A stretch of DNA of 64,000 nt, from NCBI GenBank assembly GCA_963576565.1, contig OY755047.1, positions 2,232,001-2,296,000 on the forward strand, written 5' to 3'. The stretch comes from Aspidapion aeneum. Lineage: Eukaryota > Arthropoda > Insecta > Coleoptera > Brentidae. Every line of letters begins with the position of its first letter. Within the stretch, counting starts at the first letter, position 1. Below the pieces are notes generated by a model. It saw only the letters and a program-made list of their open reading frames with translations, was not told where the DNA came from and ran no database searches. The position numbers were made by a program, and so were the translations under genes. Positions 11,033 to 23,037 of the stretch are shown here, piece after piece.

Positions 11033-13302
11033 ATAAACACAACACAATTGTGAGTTACAGACCAAACAAAGCGGGGAGAACTGTCGAGTGAACCCTAAGT
11101 TTACAACTGACTTTTCTAGTAAATTAAGTTAAAACAAAATTGCTAATTAGTCTTACTGACTAGATTGTATATTCTTTGCAACAAGGCTAGTCCTTTTGTT
11201 TAATCACCCCGTAATTCTGGTAACAAAACGCACGTGTATTCTTAATTCAGTTTTAAACCACAGGTTCCTAAGGTAACTGATAATGGATGCTGCGAAACTA
11301 ATTATCAGTTACCTTAATCTTAATATAATCGGTTACCACCCTTTATAATAAGGGTGGTGGATCGGTGTTTAAACTGCCATTGTTTTGAAATTTCTGACTT
11401 TGAAAGATTATCGCTAATTTTTTATTTAAATTCTGATTTTGATTTGGAATAGTTTTTTGAGAAAAGGTTCTGTCCGAAAATGATTTTATGTAGTGAAAAA
11501 TTTATGAACAATTGGGGTGCCCTTCCGCCAAAGTTTCTACATTGGAAGATTTTCAGTGCGACTGACCGTAGAGCTACAAACCATGAACAAACGATAAATT
11601 ATTAATGATTATTTAATTTTTTCAAAAATGTTATTTTTTACAATGTATTTCGAGCTGGAGTTAAGCTAAGCTTTGCAATTTGTTTTGGTAAAAATTCATT
11701 CAAATAAGATTAGGCCCTATTTATATTATAGTTTTTGTAAACAGAAGTTTTTAATATTATTACCTAAGGATAAAGACTTAATAAAAGTTAAATTAGTACA
11801 TACTCATTTCTCAGTATATAAGCATTTATATTTTTTGTTTAGGGTAAATTAAAACAGTATTTTATTATAATTTTTAATAAATAAACATTTTTTATGGTCG
11901 ACACATAGATCTTTTAAAAAGTATAATAAAATTCTCAACTGATTTAAGTGGAAATGCTTTGGAATTTCAACAAAAACAGCATTGAACAGACTCTTTCTGA
12001 GTGAATTAAAAAATATATTTCAGACACAATATTTAAACTAAAAATAGCTATATTGAGGCTATCACTAATTACTAAGTTTAAAATGTTGCAGTAGAACAGC
12101 TCATAGGATTAAAAACCAACCAAAAAACTGAAAATCTAACATCTAACTAAAAAACAAACTATGCAAAAATAATTTATTCTCATCATCCAAAAAACTTCAT
12201 CTCATAAACTGCCATTGTCAGTTATGACGAGAGGAGCGACATCAATAGCTGTTTCATTTTCTCAGTCTTCCAAAATTAGTTTTTCGCAATGCATCATGTA
12301 ATTTTAACAATGCTTTTTAAACAATAGTTTAACAAACTTTTTTTAATTAGTTTTCTAAAGAAGTTGTTTTAAATGGCATCACAAAGTCTTCAAACCTTTT
12401 TTTCATTACCTATACTGTGTTTCTTAAAATTTTGCTCTGTAGTTATTACGGATGGGACTAAAGATCGAAAAAAGCGTGGAATTTTCGTATGAACATTTTA
12501 TCTTTGTCGCAATTTTTTTACTATTTTGACTACTTGCCAAAAATTTTTTGTTTTGAAAGTTGACTTTTATTGTCAATTTAAAGTTTGATAGACCGACAGG
12601 CTTGCAACTGCCAACTGCAATCTGGGGCCAACAACGATTTTCGATGCTATTTTCTGTCTTCTTTATAGAAGAAAAATAAAAAAGGATAGCAAAGGGACTT
12701 GGGGTATTGCAAGGACTATAATACAATAAACACAGTGTGACAAATAAAAATAAAAAACTAGAAATAAGCTAATATTATTTTCTTCCAACGAAACAAATGC
12801 ATTTTAAAATAGATCCGATTTGCTTTGATTTGATATATTTTTTTTTGTATACTTGCTTCAAAAAGAAAAAGAGTTTGTTAGGTCATAACGTAATAAATTT
12901 AGTCTCGTTTTACTTTCTCAAAAACCCCGTCATTTCTTCAGGGAATAATTCAGCACCACAACATCAAAAGTCTGGATTATAGTGTGCTATGGTATTTTCC
13001 CACAAACCCCAGTTTGCTGTCCCGTTGGGGCTCTTGGAAAGGGGCCCTTAGGGGCGCCGCAAGAGAAAATGATCCTCGGTGATACCTCAGGGGGGCTCGC
13101 GGTAACACCCTAAAGGGTAGGTTGGGGTATTCCCTTGGGAATTGGGGGAGCTATTAAGAAAAACGGCGGGTGGTGAATTGGAAAGATGTAGGTTTCTTTA
13201 AAAACGTAATTTTTTTAAATAAAAGTTTAACACATTTTTTTAAAGTTGAATTTTGAATTTTCGGGATCAGAGCAAAGTAAATCAACTCCCTAAAATTGTA
13301 TA
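11033..13302. other. Long AT-rich stretch with two hairpins and a GC-rich block
   Basis: No protein-coding gene recognised. A 15-bp stem AAGGTAACTGATAAT pairs with its complement across a 16-nt loop (11270-11315). A second stem, CCACCCTT/AAGGGTGG, lies at 11336-11357. At 13013-13150 GC rises sharply with recurring CCCTNAGGG-like words (a decayed minisatellite?). Open frames at 12424-12726 (-) and 12797-12982 (+) have no family features. Confidence 0.45.
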
Positions 13303-13770
13303 CAGTGAAACCTCCCATAAGCGGACACTCACGGTTTCGTTGATTTTGTCCGCTTACTGGAGGTGTCCGCTTATGAGAGAGATTCCGATATTAAAATTTT
13401 CAGCGATTTTTCGTGCTAATAGATGTTGCCTCTTCGAAACCTTAACAACTTCCATTTTTTCACGTAAACTAAGAAGTTTTTTGCTAGGCGCCATTTCAAA
13501 GAGATCTATTACTACCCAACTGAACAATAAAAATAAAATACAGTAGTTTTGTCAAATAAAATATGTTGAAAATACGACAGAAGTATTTAGTCTCCGCATT
13601 AAAACGGAAAGAGGTAATTCCCCGGCTGCAGAGTGCGTTGTTGCCAACATAAAACATAATATTTATGCCCATGTCGTGCAGCGCTCCGTCCCGTTGTCAG
13701 AGGTTCGTTAAGGGAGGTTTCAGAATTTTTAAACCAAAAAAAAATTTCAGCGTCCGGTTATTAGAGTATC
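13303..13770 (-). mobile_element. Tigger/pogo-like element, 3' truncated
   Basis: Left TIR CAGTGAAACCTCCCATAAGC follows a TA. On the minus strand, codons 13494-13383 encode MAPSKKLLSLREKMEVV and continue with ARKIAENFNI. This is the start of the CENP-B-type helix-turn-helix that opens Tigger transposases. No catalytic part remains. The right end is lost where LINE-A copy 2 begins. Confidence 0.75.
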
Positions 13771-13774
13771 AAAG

Positions 13775-14240
13775 TCAAAAGTGGGGGTTAACAGTGAACG
13801 TGGACAAGACACAGTACTTATGAACTAGAAAATGGACAAACAATATCTCCATTCAATGACTATCTATACTTGGGTGTCACATTTGATATGATAGGAACAG
13901 ATTATAAAGAACTGGAAAAAAGAATAGTAAAAGCAAAAAAGGTTATTGGTTGTCTTAACAGCATTTTATGGAGCAGAGAGATAGAAAAGTATGTAAAATT
14001 GAACATATATGAAATAATCGTGAAAAGTATGGAATAGAGACTAGCGACGAAAGATTACCAAAGCAGGTCATATAATGGTAACCAATAGGGCGCAGAAAAA
14101 GAGGGCGTCCTGAACTGGAATGGTAACAGTCAATCCAAAGATCAAGGAGTCAAAAAAACCTGACGGAAGATGATTTTCAGGATTGAAGGAGGTGGAGAAT
14201 AGACGTCGGACATTGTAGAAAAACGTTCTAAACCGATATA
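13775..14240 (+). pseudogene. LINE-A copy 2, internally deleted
   Basis: Starts in VNVDKTQYL and keeps the ...LGVTFD region, with two internal deletions (after the TACTTATG near 13821, and near 14040). It keeps the RRKRGRPELEW tail and ends CCGATATAGTAGTAG. No reverse-transcriptase motifs remain. Confidence 0.8.
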
Positions 14241-14729
14241 GTAGTAGGAACTTCGTAGGAGCTTCCGTTTCTGAGATATTTATAAAAAAAATTTCAAGGC
14301 TGATATAGCCTGGCGTTCACTTGGAATGTGCTATTGGGCTAGGAAGGTATCAGATCCATCTTGGATCTATATATTTTTCTATTAAATTGCAAAATTTCAT
14401 AAGCACTTTTTCTTGAAAATATATAAACGTATCCTGGTCTTTAATAGCCAACTATTGCAACAAAAATGTTTCGATTTAGCTAGCAGGTTCTTTTTTCACA
14501 AAAAAAATCTACTTTCATTTTATAAAAAGAAATTGGATAGGAAACAAAGGTTTTCGTAAATTAGATTAGCACCTAATTTTTGTTTCAACGCTTACTGAGA
14601 ATTAAGAAAAAAAGGCAAAAAGGTCTTTTTTTTCTTAAAAGAGTTTCCCCATACGGCTGCTAATTAATGGAAATTCATTTCCAACAGCTTGTGAGAGACT
14701 AATTTTAAATTGTGACTTTTTTTTTGTAT
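14241..14729. other. AT-rich spacer
   Basis: No recognised feature. Bounded on the right by the TA before the next Tigger element. Confidence 0.4.
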
Positions 14730-15168
14730 ACAGTGAAACATCCTATAAGCGGACACTCACGGTTTCGACGATTTTGTCCACCTAGTCGAGGTGTCCGGTT
14801 ATGAGAGTGAACTGCGAAATTTTTATATTTATTAACAATTTCCGCTGGTTGAGTTTTTCTGATATTAAATTTTTCAGCGATCTTTCGTGCTGATAGATGT
14901 TCCTTCTCCGAAACGTTAACAACTTCCATTTTTTCACGTAAACTAAGAAGTTTACTATTACTACCCAACTGAACAATTAAAATATAACACAGCAGTCCCG
15001 CCGAATAAAATATGTTTCAGAATTCTTGAACAAAAAAAAATTGTCCGCGTCCGGTTATTAGAGTGTCTGGTTATAGGAGTGAATTTTACATGTAAAGAAA
15101 TAGGGAAAAGCTTGGTTCCAACGAATTTGTCCGCCTAAAGGGAGTGTCCGCTTAATAGAGGTGTCACA
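14730..15168 (-). mobile_element. Tigger/pogo-like non-autonomous element
   Basis: Starts CAGTGAAACATCCTATAAGC after TA. Its other end, AGTGTCCGCTTAATAGAGGTG, is a decayed Tigger end. The minus strand carries codons 14968 to about 14810: MGSNSKLLSLREKMEVVNVS and RKIAEKFNIRKTQPAEIVN. These are the first helices of a CENP-B-like DNA-binding domain, running directly into the TIR. The catalytic DDE domain is deleted. Confidence 0.8.
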
Positions 15169-16348
15169 ACAATTTAATGGGCAGATTTTAGGTTAGAATC
15201 TGAATTTTAAATTGTGTTAGATAAATAATAATCATTCTTTTTATTTTTCTTATTTAATTTTCTATCAATGCAAGCCAGCCTACAAAGTTTTACCATTAAA
15301 ACATTATTTTGCTTAATAAATCGACTTTCAAGAGAATTCCTGGTAACGAAAGGCTTAAGGAATGTTGTTTTTCTCCGACTCTTTTTAAAATATATATCGC
15401 AGTAGTAAAAAACGGGAAACGTAAAGTACACGGCATGGGAATACAACTTAACAACCGATTTACCATATACACACAACAGTTTGACGAAGCCCAAGTAATT
15501 GTAGCTAATAATAAAGAAGACATGGAGTATATGATGAGAAAGTTAACGGAAGAATACCAAAAAGAAACCAATCAAATGAGAACTAGATAATGGGCAAACA
15601 ATATCTCCATGCAATGAGTATGTATACTTGGGTGTCACATTTGATAAGACAGAAACAGACTATAAAGAACTGGAAAAAAGAATAGTAAAAGAAAAAAAGT
15701 TATTGGATGTCTTAACAGTATTTTTTGGAGCAGAGAGATAAAAGAGAATGTAAAATTGAATATATATGAAAAAATGGTGAAAAGCACGCTGTTGTAGTGT
15801 CGCGTAACAGAAAAATACAAAATAAAAGTAGAAAGTGTCGAAATAAATGCAATGCGAAGATCAATGAGAATATCTAGAACAGACCATATAAGAAATGATA
15901 AAAGAAAGAATGGGAATCGACGGAAGCATAACGGATGGCATCACTAAAAGACAACTGCTATGGTACGATCATGTACAACAGATGAACGGTGAAAGATTAT
16001 CAAAGCAGGTCGTAGAATGGCAACCAATAGAGCGCAGAAAAAGAGGGCGTCCTAAACTGGAATGGCAATCCAAAGTTCAATAGCTGGCCATACACACAGA
16101 GGTTGATCCGTCGGTTTGGAACGGCACAGATAAGTCTGACCGTTTTGTCCGTAACGGTTTAAAACTGCTGCAGTCCACTAACACAAAAAAATCTTTCGAA
16201 TCGATCCTTCATATCGGTCTGTGGCAGACATAACCGCGCGTTAGTGGGCTAAAACTCAAGATTTATCTGCCGGTTTAACCAAAACTGTGGAATTTCGTCA
16301 AGTCGAAAGTTTTATGCGGCACGGTATTTTAAGCATAGCGTATGTAAA

Positions 16349-16905
16349 TTGTTTAGTGCTAAATATAAGCGGGCTCTGTGTATGGGAATGATTATTAATA
16401 TGAAAATAATGCATAGTGGTGTAAAAGAGAGACGTTCCAAGTGGGTTAAAACTAATTTGCTTAAGAGGAAACTATTTAGCCATGACCTATTAAAAGAGTT
16501 ACGAGAAAATGATCCAGACGATTTTAAAAATTATTTATGAATGGATATCAGAGAATTATTGAAATACAGCCAGGCTATAATTGTGCCAGGCACTATTTTG
16601 ACACATTCACATTGAAAACTGACAGTTGATCCTTCAAAATTGACATATCAAAGTCAAATTTAAAACTTTCGTCGTTTATTTTCAATTAATAAAAGAAGGC
16701 ACTATTTATTCCGGTTCATATAGTAAACAAAGGCCGTGTGTTAAAAGATCACAGCTGATATTACAATGTAAAGGTGTCAAAATTGTACCTGGCACCATTA
16801 TAGCCTGGCTTTATTTCAATAATTCACTATTAACACGTATGATTTCTTATTAAATTTGGTAAGAGAGGATCTTACGAAACAAGATATCCAAATGAGAGAA
16901 GCCGT
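16349..16905 (+). pseudogene. Harbinger transposase N-terminal relic, split by MITE
   Basis: Codons from 16349 include RSKWVKTNLLKRKLFSHDLL and ENDPDDFKNYL. This is the segment before the DDE nuclease domain in HARBI1-like transposases, usually RRWWV...DPEDFRNFLRM. A TGA (16538-16540) replaces the Arg codon after NYL. At 16558 a 263-bp MITE interrupts the gene; after it the frame resumes as FTINTYDFLLNLVREDL and KQDIQMREAV. Removing one AATT and the MITE rejoins the two halves in frame. The catalytic core is absent. Confidence 0.8.
16558..16820. mobile_element. CCAGGC MITE copy 1
   Basis: Long TIRs: ATTGAAATACAGCCAGGCTA against the complement of the right end, with GTGCCAGGCACTATTTTGAC inside. 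AATT flanks both sides (16554-16557, 16821-16824). The same family is seen at 50142-50403 and as a fragment at 52085-52136. Confidence 0.8.
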
Positions 16906-17230
16906 TGGCCTGAACAGCGATTAAACCGACAGAGAAGTCTGCGCCGGTTAAAATATCTGTGAGCGCGGAACCCACAAGTTTCGGCCGCCGGTCTGAACTC
17001 ACAGATAAATCTGTGCCGGCTATAACTGGCGCGTGGAATGTCCACTAATTGAAAGACAAATCCGCCAGTTTAAACCGCGCCGTTCCAAACCGGCGGATCA
17101 ACCTCTGTGTGTATGGCCACCTAATGAGTCAAAAAAACCGGACAAAAGATGATTGTCAGGATCGAAGGAGGTGGAGAATAGGCGTCGGACAACGTAGAAA
17201 AACGTTCTAAACCGACATAGTAGTAGTAGT

Positions 17231-17655
17231 AGTAGAATATCTGCAAAATAGTGTCTAGAACAAAAATCAACATCCTACATAATCCTAAATTATATCTAAT
17301 TCAAAAGATAAACCACGATAACGAAAAAAAGAAACCGTTTTCCAACGCCTCCTTTTACATAATGTCATACAATGTTTATAATGTCGGTCTCCACAACTTC
17401 CCGTTGCCTATTACGGAGGTCACGTGCCATGGACACGTGACCGATAATCGAGTCTTAGATTAGAGGCTGTTTAATCCTTATTGTATGGCTCTATCTTCTA
17501 AATAGAATCTTTTTGAGCCCGCCTGTATAAAAGTACCAAAGTTACGTTTCCAATATAGGAACATTAAAGTGCTTTTGGTCAGGTTTTTTGCCAGTCTGGT
17601 ACGCTTACCTTTAGGTATGACAACAAACACGACATTTGTTTCACAGCCATCTAAG
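17231..17655. other. Spacer with hairpin
   Basis: No gene. GGTCACGTG and CACGTGACC form a 9-bp stem around a 7-nt loop (17418-17442), with two CACGTG words. Confidence 0.4.
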
Positions 17656-18378
17656 CCCAACAAACATTTAAAGTTGTAACGACGAAACCCCAACTAGAAA
17701 GAATTTCTTAAAAGTAACCGCAACGTACTCCCGCTACGTCTCAGTATACCATACAGCGACGTTATAATTCCCTAATTCTGGTTATAACTACTTGGCCAAG
17801 TGTTTAAAGTCACTGTAGTAACAACTACACTACTACGTCGTAGCCAGGTATCTACTACGTCGTAGAGGCTGTTTTTTTTTCCGCAATGGCATAAAAGTTG
17901 CGATGTAGTTGCAAATAATATAATCGTTTCTTTTTAAAAGAAATGTTACACAATATGGTGGACACAACAGTAAACAGACTCGCTTAGTTTTTTGTTTGGT
18001 TATGGTTATAATATTTACTATGTTATCCAAAAGTGTGAGAATTTACGAGCAGAGGATCAAAATTCGAGTGCGACGCAAAGTTTTTTGTATAACATGCATT
18101 ATATATATTGCAAAAAACCGGTGCGCCCGTAAAATTGAGCCGTTTTCTGGTAGTTGATGGAATTTTTGTGTTGTGATTTTGGAGGTTATCTTTTCATAAT
18201 CGACAGTTAACTCCAACAAATGGTGCTTAAGAAGAGCATTTTTGGTAAGCTTCAATTTTGTTTATAAAATAGTATAGCTCTTTAATATGAGCTCATAAAA
18301 CGACAAAAATATTAAATTTTCTTTCTTACATAAAAACATGGCGTCCCAAACTATATTCCCTGATAGTCGAAAGGGTTA
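17656..18378 (+). mobile_element. CCCAAC-family element, truncated copy
   Basis: Left TIR CCCAACAAACATTTAAAGTT and about 720 bp closely matching the left part of the full elements at 28685 and 33916. The match breaks off after TTACTTGAAAGT. The right half and right TIR are missing. It lies in opposite orientation to the full copy at 19786, forming a large inverted pair. Confidence 0.85.
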
Positions 18379-19429
18379 CTTGAAAGTGAGCCTAAGTTAC
18401 GGCAACGTGTCACTTACGACTTTTATGTCGGCATTCCTTTTTAGTTCTAGATAACACACTCGAATTTCTACTCCTTCGTTGCAGAAACGTATTATTAACT
18501 AGCTTTCGCCACTAGAAAACGTCTACAGAGTTATAGGACCCACGCGATAAGTATAACTACTACCCTCAAGTTATTGGGGTGTCGCCACTTGTCATTTGCC
18601 GTTTCTGTCAACAACAGCACCACTGCTTATAGGTTTTGTACCAGCGTGAATTTGTGGTAGGTTTTAAAACAAAAACAAGATAAATTAAAATCCATTAGAA
18701 CAATAAATGAAGTGCCAATAAAAAGTGTTTTTTAAAAATGTATATTGCAGTCGAGAGCATGATCCCTATTCTAGAATTTCTAGGAAGTGTTGGTCAAGGA
18801 ACTAAAAGAATGTAGTCACATCAATGAAATCAACTTATTGTTACTTTTTTTATTTACACATTGCTCTCACAATTCGTATGTAGTATTTTTTATTGTTTTT
18901 AGATATTTTGACATTGTCAATATTCAGTAATTTTTATTATTATAAGCCCTATAAGTAAAAAAACAATCTCTCAGACTTGTTAGATCGCTTAGAAATCCGC
19001 ATGTAACCACGATATATTGAACTTCTTTTTTTATTAGCCGCAAACAGCGCAAAAGTTCCTAGATGAAGTCTAGCATATCCCAGAGGTTATTTTAGGGGCC
19101 GTGCATGAATTAGATAGATAGGGACCAATTGCAATAAAGCCTGGCACAAAACAGCAGAAATTTAAGTTTATTCACTTCAAACCAAGCTTTAACAACAGCA
19201 CAAATTTGAAGAAAACCCAAGCTCATCACATAAAATAAATCACAGTGAGACACGACACGTCAGCACAAGAGGCATAGATAAACGAATTCGGTTTAGTCCG
19301 CACAAGAGGGTTACGATGGCGATAGGGTGGTGCCACAGCACAAACCACGAACGACCGTAAAGACAGTACAAGAATAGAACAGCAACAAGTAGCGTAAAAG
19401 ATTAAATAAATTAAAAGCTCCTTTTATGC
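18379..19429. other. Unassigned stretch
   Basis: No ORF with recognisable family features. It might be the tail of a longer variant of the CCCAAC element, but no GTTGGG end is found here. Confidence 0.35.
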
Positions 19430-19783
19430 TCTATTTATTGAATTATAAATCCAATATGGCCGTCATAAGAAATAACAAAGTTGGCTGCGGTGTCAAAAAA
19501 ACTAGGCCTAGAAAAAAATTGTTAACGTCATTCAATTGGCCGTAGTAGCTTATACAAAACTATCAAATTTTATTAAATTTATTTGCAAGAAGGCGGCGAT
19601 ATTTCAATTTTTCAAAAAACACATTTTTTTACCATATTTTAAAAACCCCTGTAGATATTTTTAATTTTGATACGGCATCTGATTGGGCTTAGAATAGCGC
19701 ACATTTTTTTTCATTTAAACAAACTTGTATCTCTTACCGCTTCCGAAATTTCCATGTAGTAGCTTTTATTTGGGACACCCTGT
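19430..19783. repeat. Dispersed repeat ending GGGACACCCTGTA
   Basis: The segment 19430-19600 recurs in reverse at 57175-57350 (shared words CCAATATGG, ATTCAATTGGCCGTAG). It ends in GGGACACCCTGTA, the outer end also seen on the foldback at 30628-32116. Probably part of a Tc1/mariner-type element with TA targets. Confidence 0.6.
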
Positions 19784-19785
19784 AT

Positions 19786-20984
19786 CCCAACTAACATTTA
19801 TAGTAGCGGCTACATGTTCTAAAGGCTTTGCTACTTTCTTATAGTAGAAATGTGGTGATCCCAACCAAAATTTGTTACTTTTTACTTCTAACAACTATTT
19901 AGTATCAGGAAATAGTAGATGTTTCGTAAAAACGACCCTCTAAACTACTTCATAGGATTGTTTCTTGATAGTCGATTCTGATAGTCTTCTCTACCACAAT
20001 AGGACGTTGCTAAAGTTTTACTTTCTTTTTAGTCGTTATTTCGTAGTCGCCCTGACTTTTATATCCTACTTAATTACCACTAGAAAGTTAAGCTTCATTG
20101 GAGTCCCAAACAAGTGTATCCGACAACTACATTATAACTTTAATTTTTACCACAAAAGTTTGTGTCATCATAGTAACATCTGATGTAACAATGTAGACAA
20201 AATAACTTTTTGGATCAACTTTAAAGCCGCAACTACTTTCAAGTAACCTTTTCGACTATCAGGGAATATAGTTTGGGACGCCATGTTTTTATGTAAGAAA
20301 GAAAATTTAATATTTTTGTTCTCGTTTTATGAGCTCATATTAAAGAGCCATACTATTTTATAAACAAATTAGTTGAAGCTTACCAAAAATGCTCTTCTTA
20401 AGCACCATTTGTTGGAGTTAACTGTCGATTATGAAAACATAACCTCCAAAATCACAACACAAAAATTCCATCAGCTACCAGAAAACGGCTCAATTTTACG
20501 GGCGCACCGGTTTTTTGCAATATATATAATGCATGTTATACAAAAAACTTTGCGTCGCACTCGAATTTTGATCCTCTGCTCGTAAATTCTCACACTTTTG
20601 GATAACATAGTTCATATTATAACCATAACCAAACAAAAAAACTAAGCGAGTCTGTTTATTGTTGTGTCCACCATATTGTGTTACAATTCTACCAAAAAGA
20701 AACGATTATATTAGTTGCAACTACATCGCAACTTTGATGCCATTACGGAAAAAAACAGCCTCTTCGACGTAGTAGATACCTGGCTACGACGTAGTAGTGT
20801 AGTTGTTACTACAGTGACTTTAAACACTTGGCCTAGTAGTTACAACCAGAAATTGGTTCCCCACTTAGGGAATTATAACGTCGCTGTATGGTATACTGAG
20901 ACGTAGCGGGAGTACGTTGCGGTTACTTTTAAGAAATTCTTTCTAGTTGGCGTTTCGTCGTTACAACTTTAAATGTTTGTTGGG
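19786..20984 (-). mobile_element. CCCAAC-family element, complete, reverse orientation
   Basis: Ends CCCAACTAACATTTA and TAAATGTTTGTTGGG, about 15-bp inverted repeats. Flanked by AT on both sides (19784-19785, 20985-20986). The 1199-bp interior matches the copies at 28685 and 33916. It includes the twice-repeated CTACTACGTCGTAG word and short hairpins with TACTATTT/AAATAGTA arms near the other end. No transposase. Confidence 0.9.
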
Positions 20985-21630
20985 ATATAGCAGTTTATAC
21001 TCGCCCGCTCTTGTTCTAGTTTCTCTCGTATCTCGGTAGATGGCGTTTCTTGCGAAGGTTTTCCCACTATAGACGTAGGATGAGAGACAAAACGGTCTCA
21101 TTAACTTCGCAAGGGTATCACATTGAGTAAGCAGTGTCCTGAGGAGTCCCATAAGGACAAAACAGTTAACTGTCAACACTTATTAGGTGTCCATTAGACC
21201 TTGGACCCCCGTGAGGTTAAGCTTTCGAGCTAACCACGGAAAAATATGAAAGAAACTCTCTACTTTTACCCGATTAGCTTGTTTGATGAAAATTTTAACG
21301 CTGGCCAAGTATCTACTTTTAAGGCGTACCTCGTATTCAATTGCAATACTTGCAGACGAAAATTTGTGAGCCACGAGGGCGCCCTCTAAAATATTCTCTA
21401 TCAATTAGTAACAAAGTATGTGAGGCATGAAATCTAGCGTCTTATTTTCTGAAATATGGCTCAAGAAAGGCCCAATTATGTTGAAATTTACGGTTCTGTG
21501 GGATTTTCAGGTGTGTAAAATCTGAAAATTGCTGTAAAATAAAGTCTAAGAAGGTATATAAAATGTATTTTACCAAAACTTTACTAATAATGATTAAATT
21601 ACAATTGTAACAAAACAGGATTTGAATATA
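20985..21630. other. Spacer
   Basis: No recognised gene. The last about 30 bp (GTAACAAAACAGGATTTGAA) recur at 50686-50705. Confidence 0.4.
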
Positions 21631-23037
21631 CAGTGAAACCTCTCCTTGCGGACACCTCTGTTCGGTTTCCATAAAAAAACCTCTTTATTTTTCTTTTGTT
21701 TTTGAATTGTACTTTTATTTTTCCTATTTTTCATGGACTAAAATTTTGTCTTGAACATAAAATTATTAGTCTTAAATTTATATTAATCCTAAGTAAATGG
21801 GTCAACTATTAGTTATTATAAAATTTACCTAAAGCAAAATTGCATTAAAATGCGAGAATTAAACGCAAAAAATGTAATTTCTATTCTAAATTTAAGAATT
21901 ATCATTTTATTTCTTATTTCTTAATTTTTATATACTTTGGCACTACAAGCGTCCTCTATCGTGTTTTTCACATATCCATAAAATTTAAAATATAGTGATA
22001 TGGTTTCCTATAGAGGGTGAAGTGCTGTGCGCATGTGCGAAAAAACTGCAAGCGCAGGATTGAGAGACAGACAAAGTGTGCTGCGCGTCGCCATGTCTAG
22101 AAAACGACAACCTTAAAATTTAAATTTAAAAAATAGTGAAAATTCACTTTAAAATACCGCAAATAATTAAAATTATTGTGCCATCATCCTGTTGGAACTT
22201 CAAGTCACATAGCTCTTATGGAAAGGTGTACACCTTGCACTTTGGAACTTCAAAACAGCGGTAAGTCCCTCTCCATGAGGCTATATCACAATTTTATTTC
22301 TCTTTCAAATTTAACCTACAATTTTTAAATTAGTTACTTTCTCTAGTTAAATGAATCTGATGAAACTGTATCTACCAAAACCCAATCTGAGCTATCGGAG
22401 TGCTACAACCTCTATTAAGCGGACACTCCCTTTAGGCGGACAAATTTGTTGGAACCAAGCTTTTTCCTATTTTTTTACATGTAAAATTCACTCCTATAAC
22501 CGGACACTCTAACAACCGGACGCGGACAATTTTTTTTGGTACAAAATTCTGGAACTTCCCTTAACCGGACGCGAACCTCTGACAACGGAACGAAGCGCTG
22601 CACGACATGGGCATAAATATTATGTAGTATGTTGGCAACTGCGTACTCTACATCCGGGGAATTATCTCTTTCCGTTTTAATGTGGAGACTAAATACTTCT
22701 GTCCACTACCTATTTACAACATATTCTATTCGGCGGGCCTACTGTGTTTTATTTTTATTGTTCAGTTGTGTAGGAGTAGATCTCTTTGAAATGGCGCTTA
22801 GTAAAAACCTTCTTAGTTTTCGTGATAAAATGGAAGTTGTTAACGTTTCGGAAAAGGAAGATCTATCACCACAAAAGATCGCTGAAAAATTTAATATCGC
22901 AAAAATAAAACTCAAGCAACGGAAATTGTTAATAAATATATATTAAAATTTCGCAGTTCTCTTTCAAAAGCGGACACCTCCAATACGCGGACAAAATTGA
23001 CGAAACCGTGAGTGTCCGCTTATAGGAAGGTTCACTG
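21631..23037 (+). mobile_element. Tigger/pogo-like element, 1.4 kb, TA target
   Basis: Ends CAGTGAAACCTCTCC and GGAAGGTTCACTG, flanked by TA. The homologous unoccupied site exists at about 50700-50720 (TTTGAATATAAATGG), which confirms both ends and the TA duplication. Inside, near 22408, is another Tigger-type end (ACCTCTATTAAGCGGACAC), so a second copy may be nested or the element is a composite. Only a transposase N-terminus survives, at 22791. Confidence 0.85.
22791..22946 (+). pseudogene. Tigger transposase N-terminal fragment
   Basis: The ATG opens MALSKNLLSFRDKMEVVNVS, then QKIAEKFNIAK. This is the first part of the CENP-B/pogo-type helix-turn-helix that binds the element's own ends. 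The frame then runs off into a stop before the recognition helix is complete. The second HTH and the DDE domain are missing. The same start is found in the relics at 13494 (-) and 14968 (-). Confidence 0.8.

Larger units (their letters stand above)
16082..17122. mobile_element. PIF/Harbinger element, 1041 bp
   Basis: TIRs begin AGCTGGCCATACACACAGAG at the left and AGGTGGCCATACACACAGAG (complement of the right end), and extend over about 50 bp. The flanking AAT (16079-16081 and 17123-17125) is a 3-bp target duplication, as in the PIF/Harbinger superfamily; the host LINE frame around it (CAATGAGTCA) identifies the empty site. It contains a broken transposase and a younger MITE. Confidence 0.85.
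15318..17230 (+). pseudogene. LINE-A copy 3, split by a Harbinger element
   Basis: LINE-A sequence runs 15318-16081 and resumes 17126-17230 with AATGAGTCAAAAAAACCGG. The first part covers the region around the YADD box, where FADD has decayed to FDEA. A deletion of about 45 bp removes the following VNVDKTQYL segment. The tail ERRKRGRPKLEWQ is readable just before the insertion. The 3' end shows a (TAG)n tail, as RTE-like elements often end in a short microsatellite. The insertion occupies 16082-17122. Confidence 0.85.

Noticed and set aside
12424..12726. 100-codon open frame on the minus strand.
   Set aside because: No recognisable domain; AT-rich composition with runs such as KK and SS; expected by chance in 64 kb.
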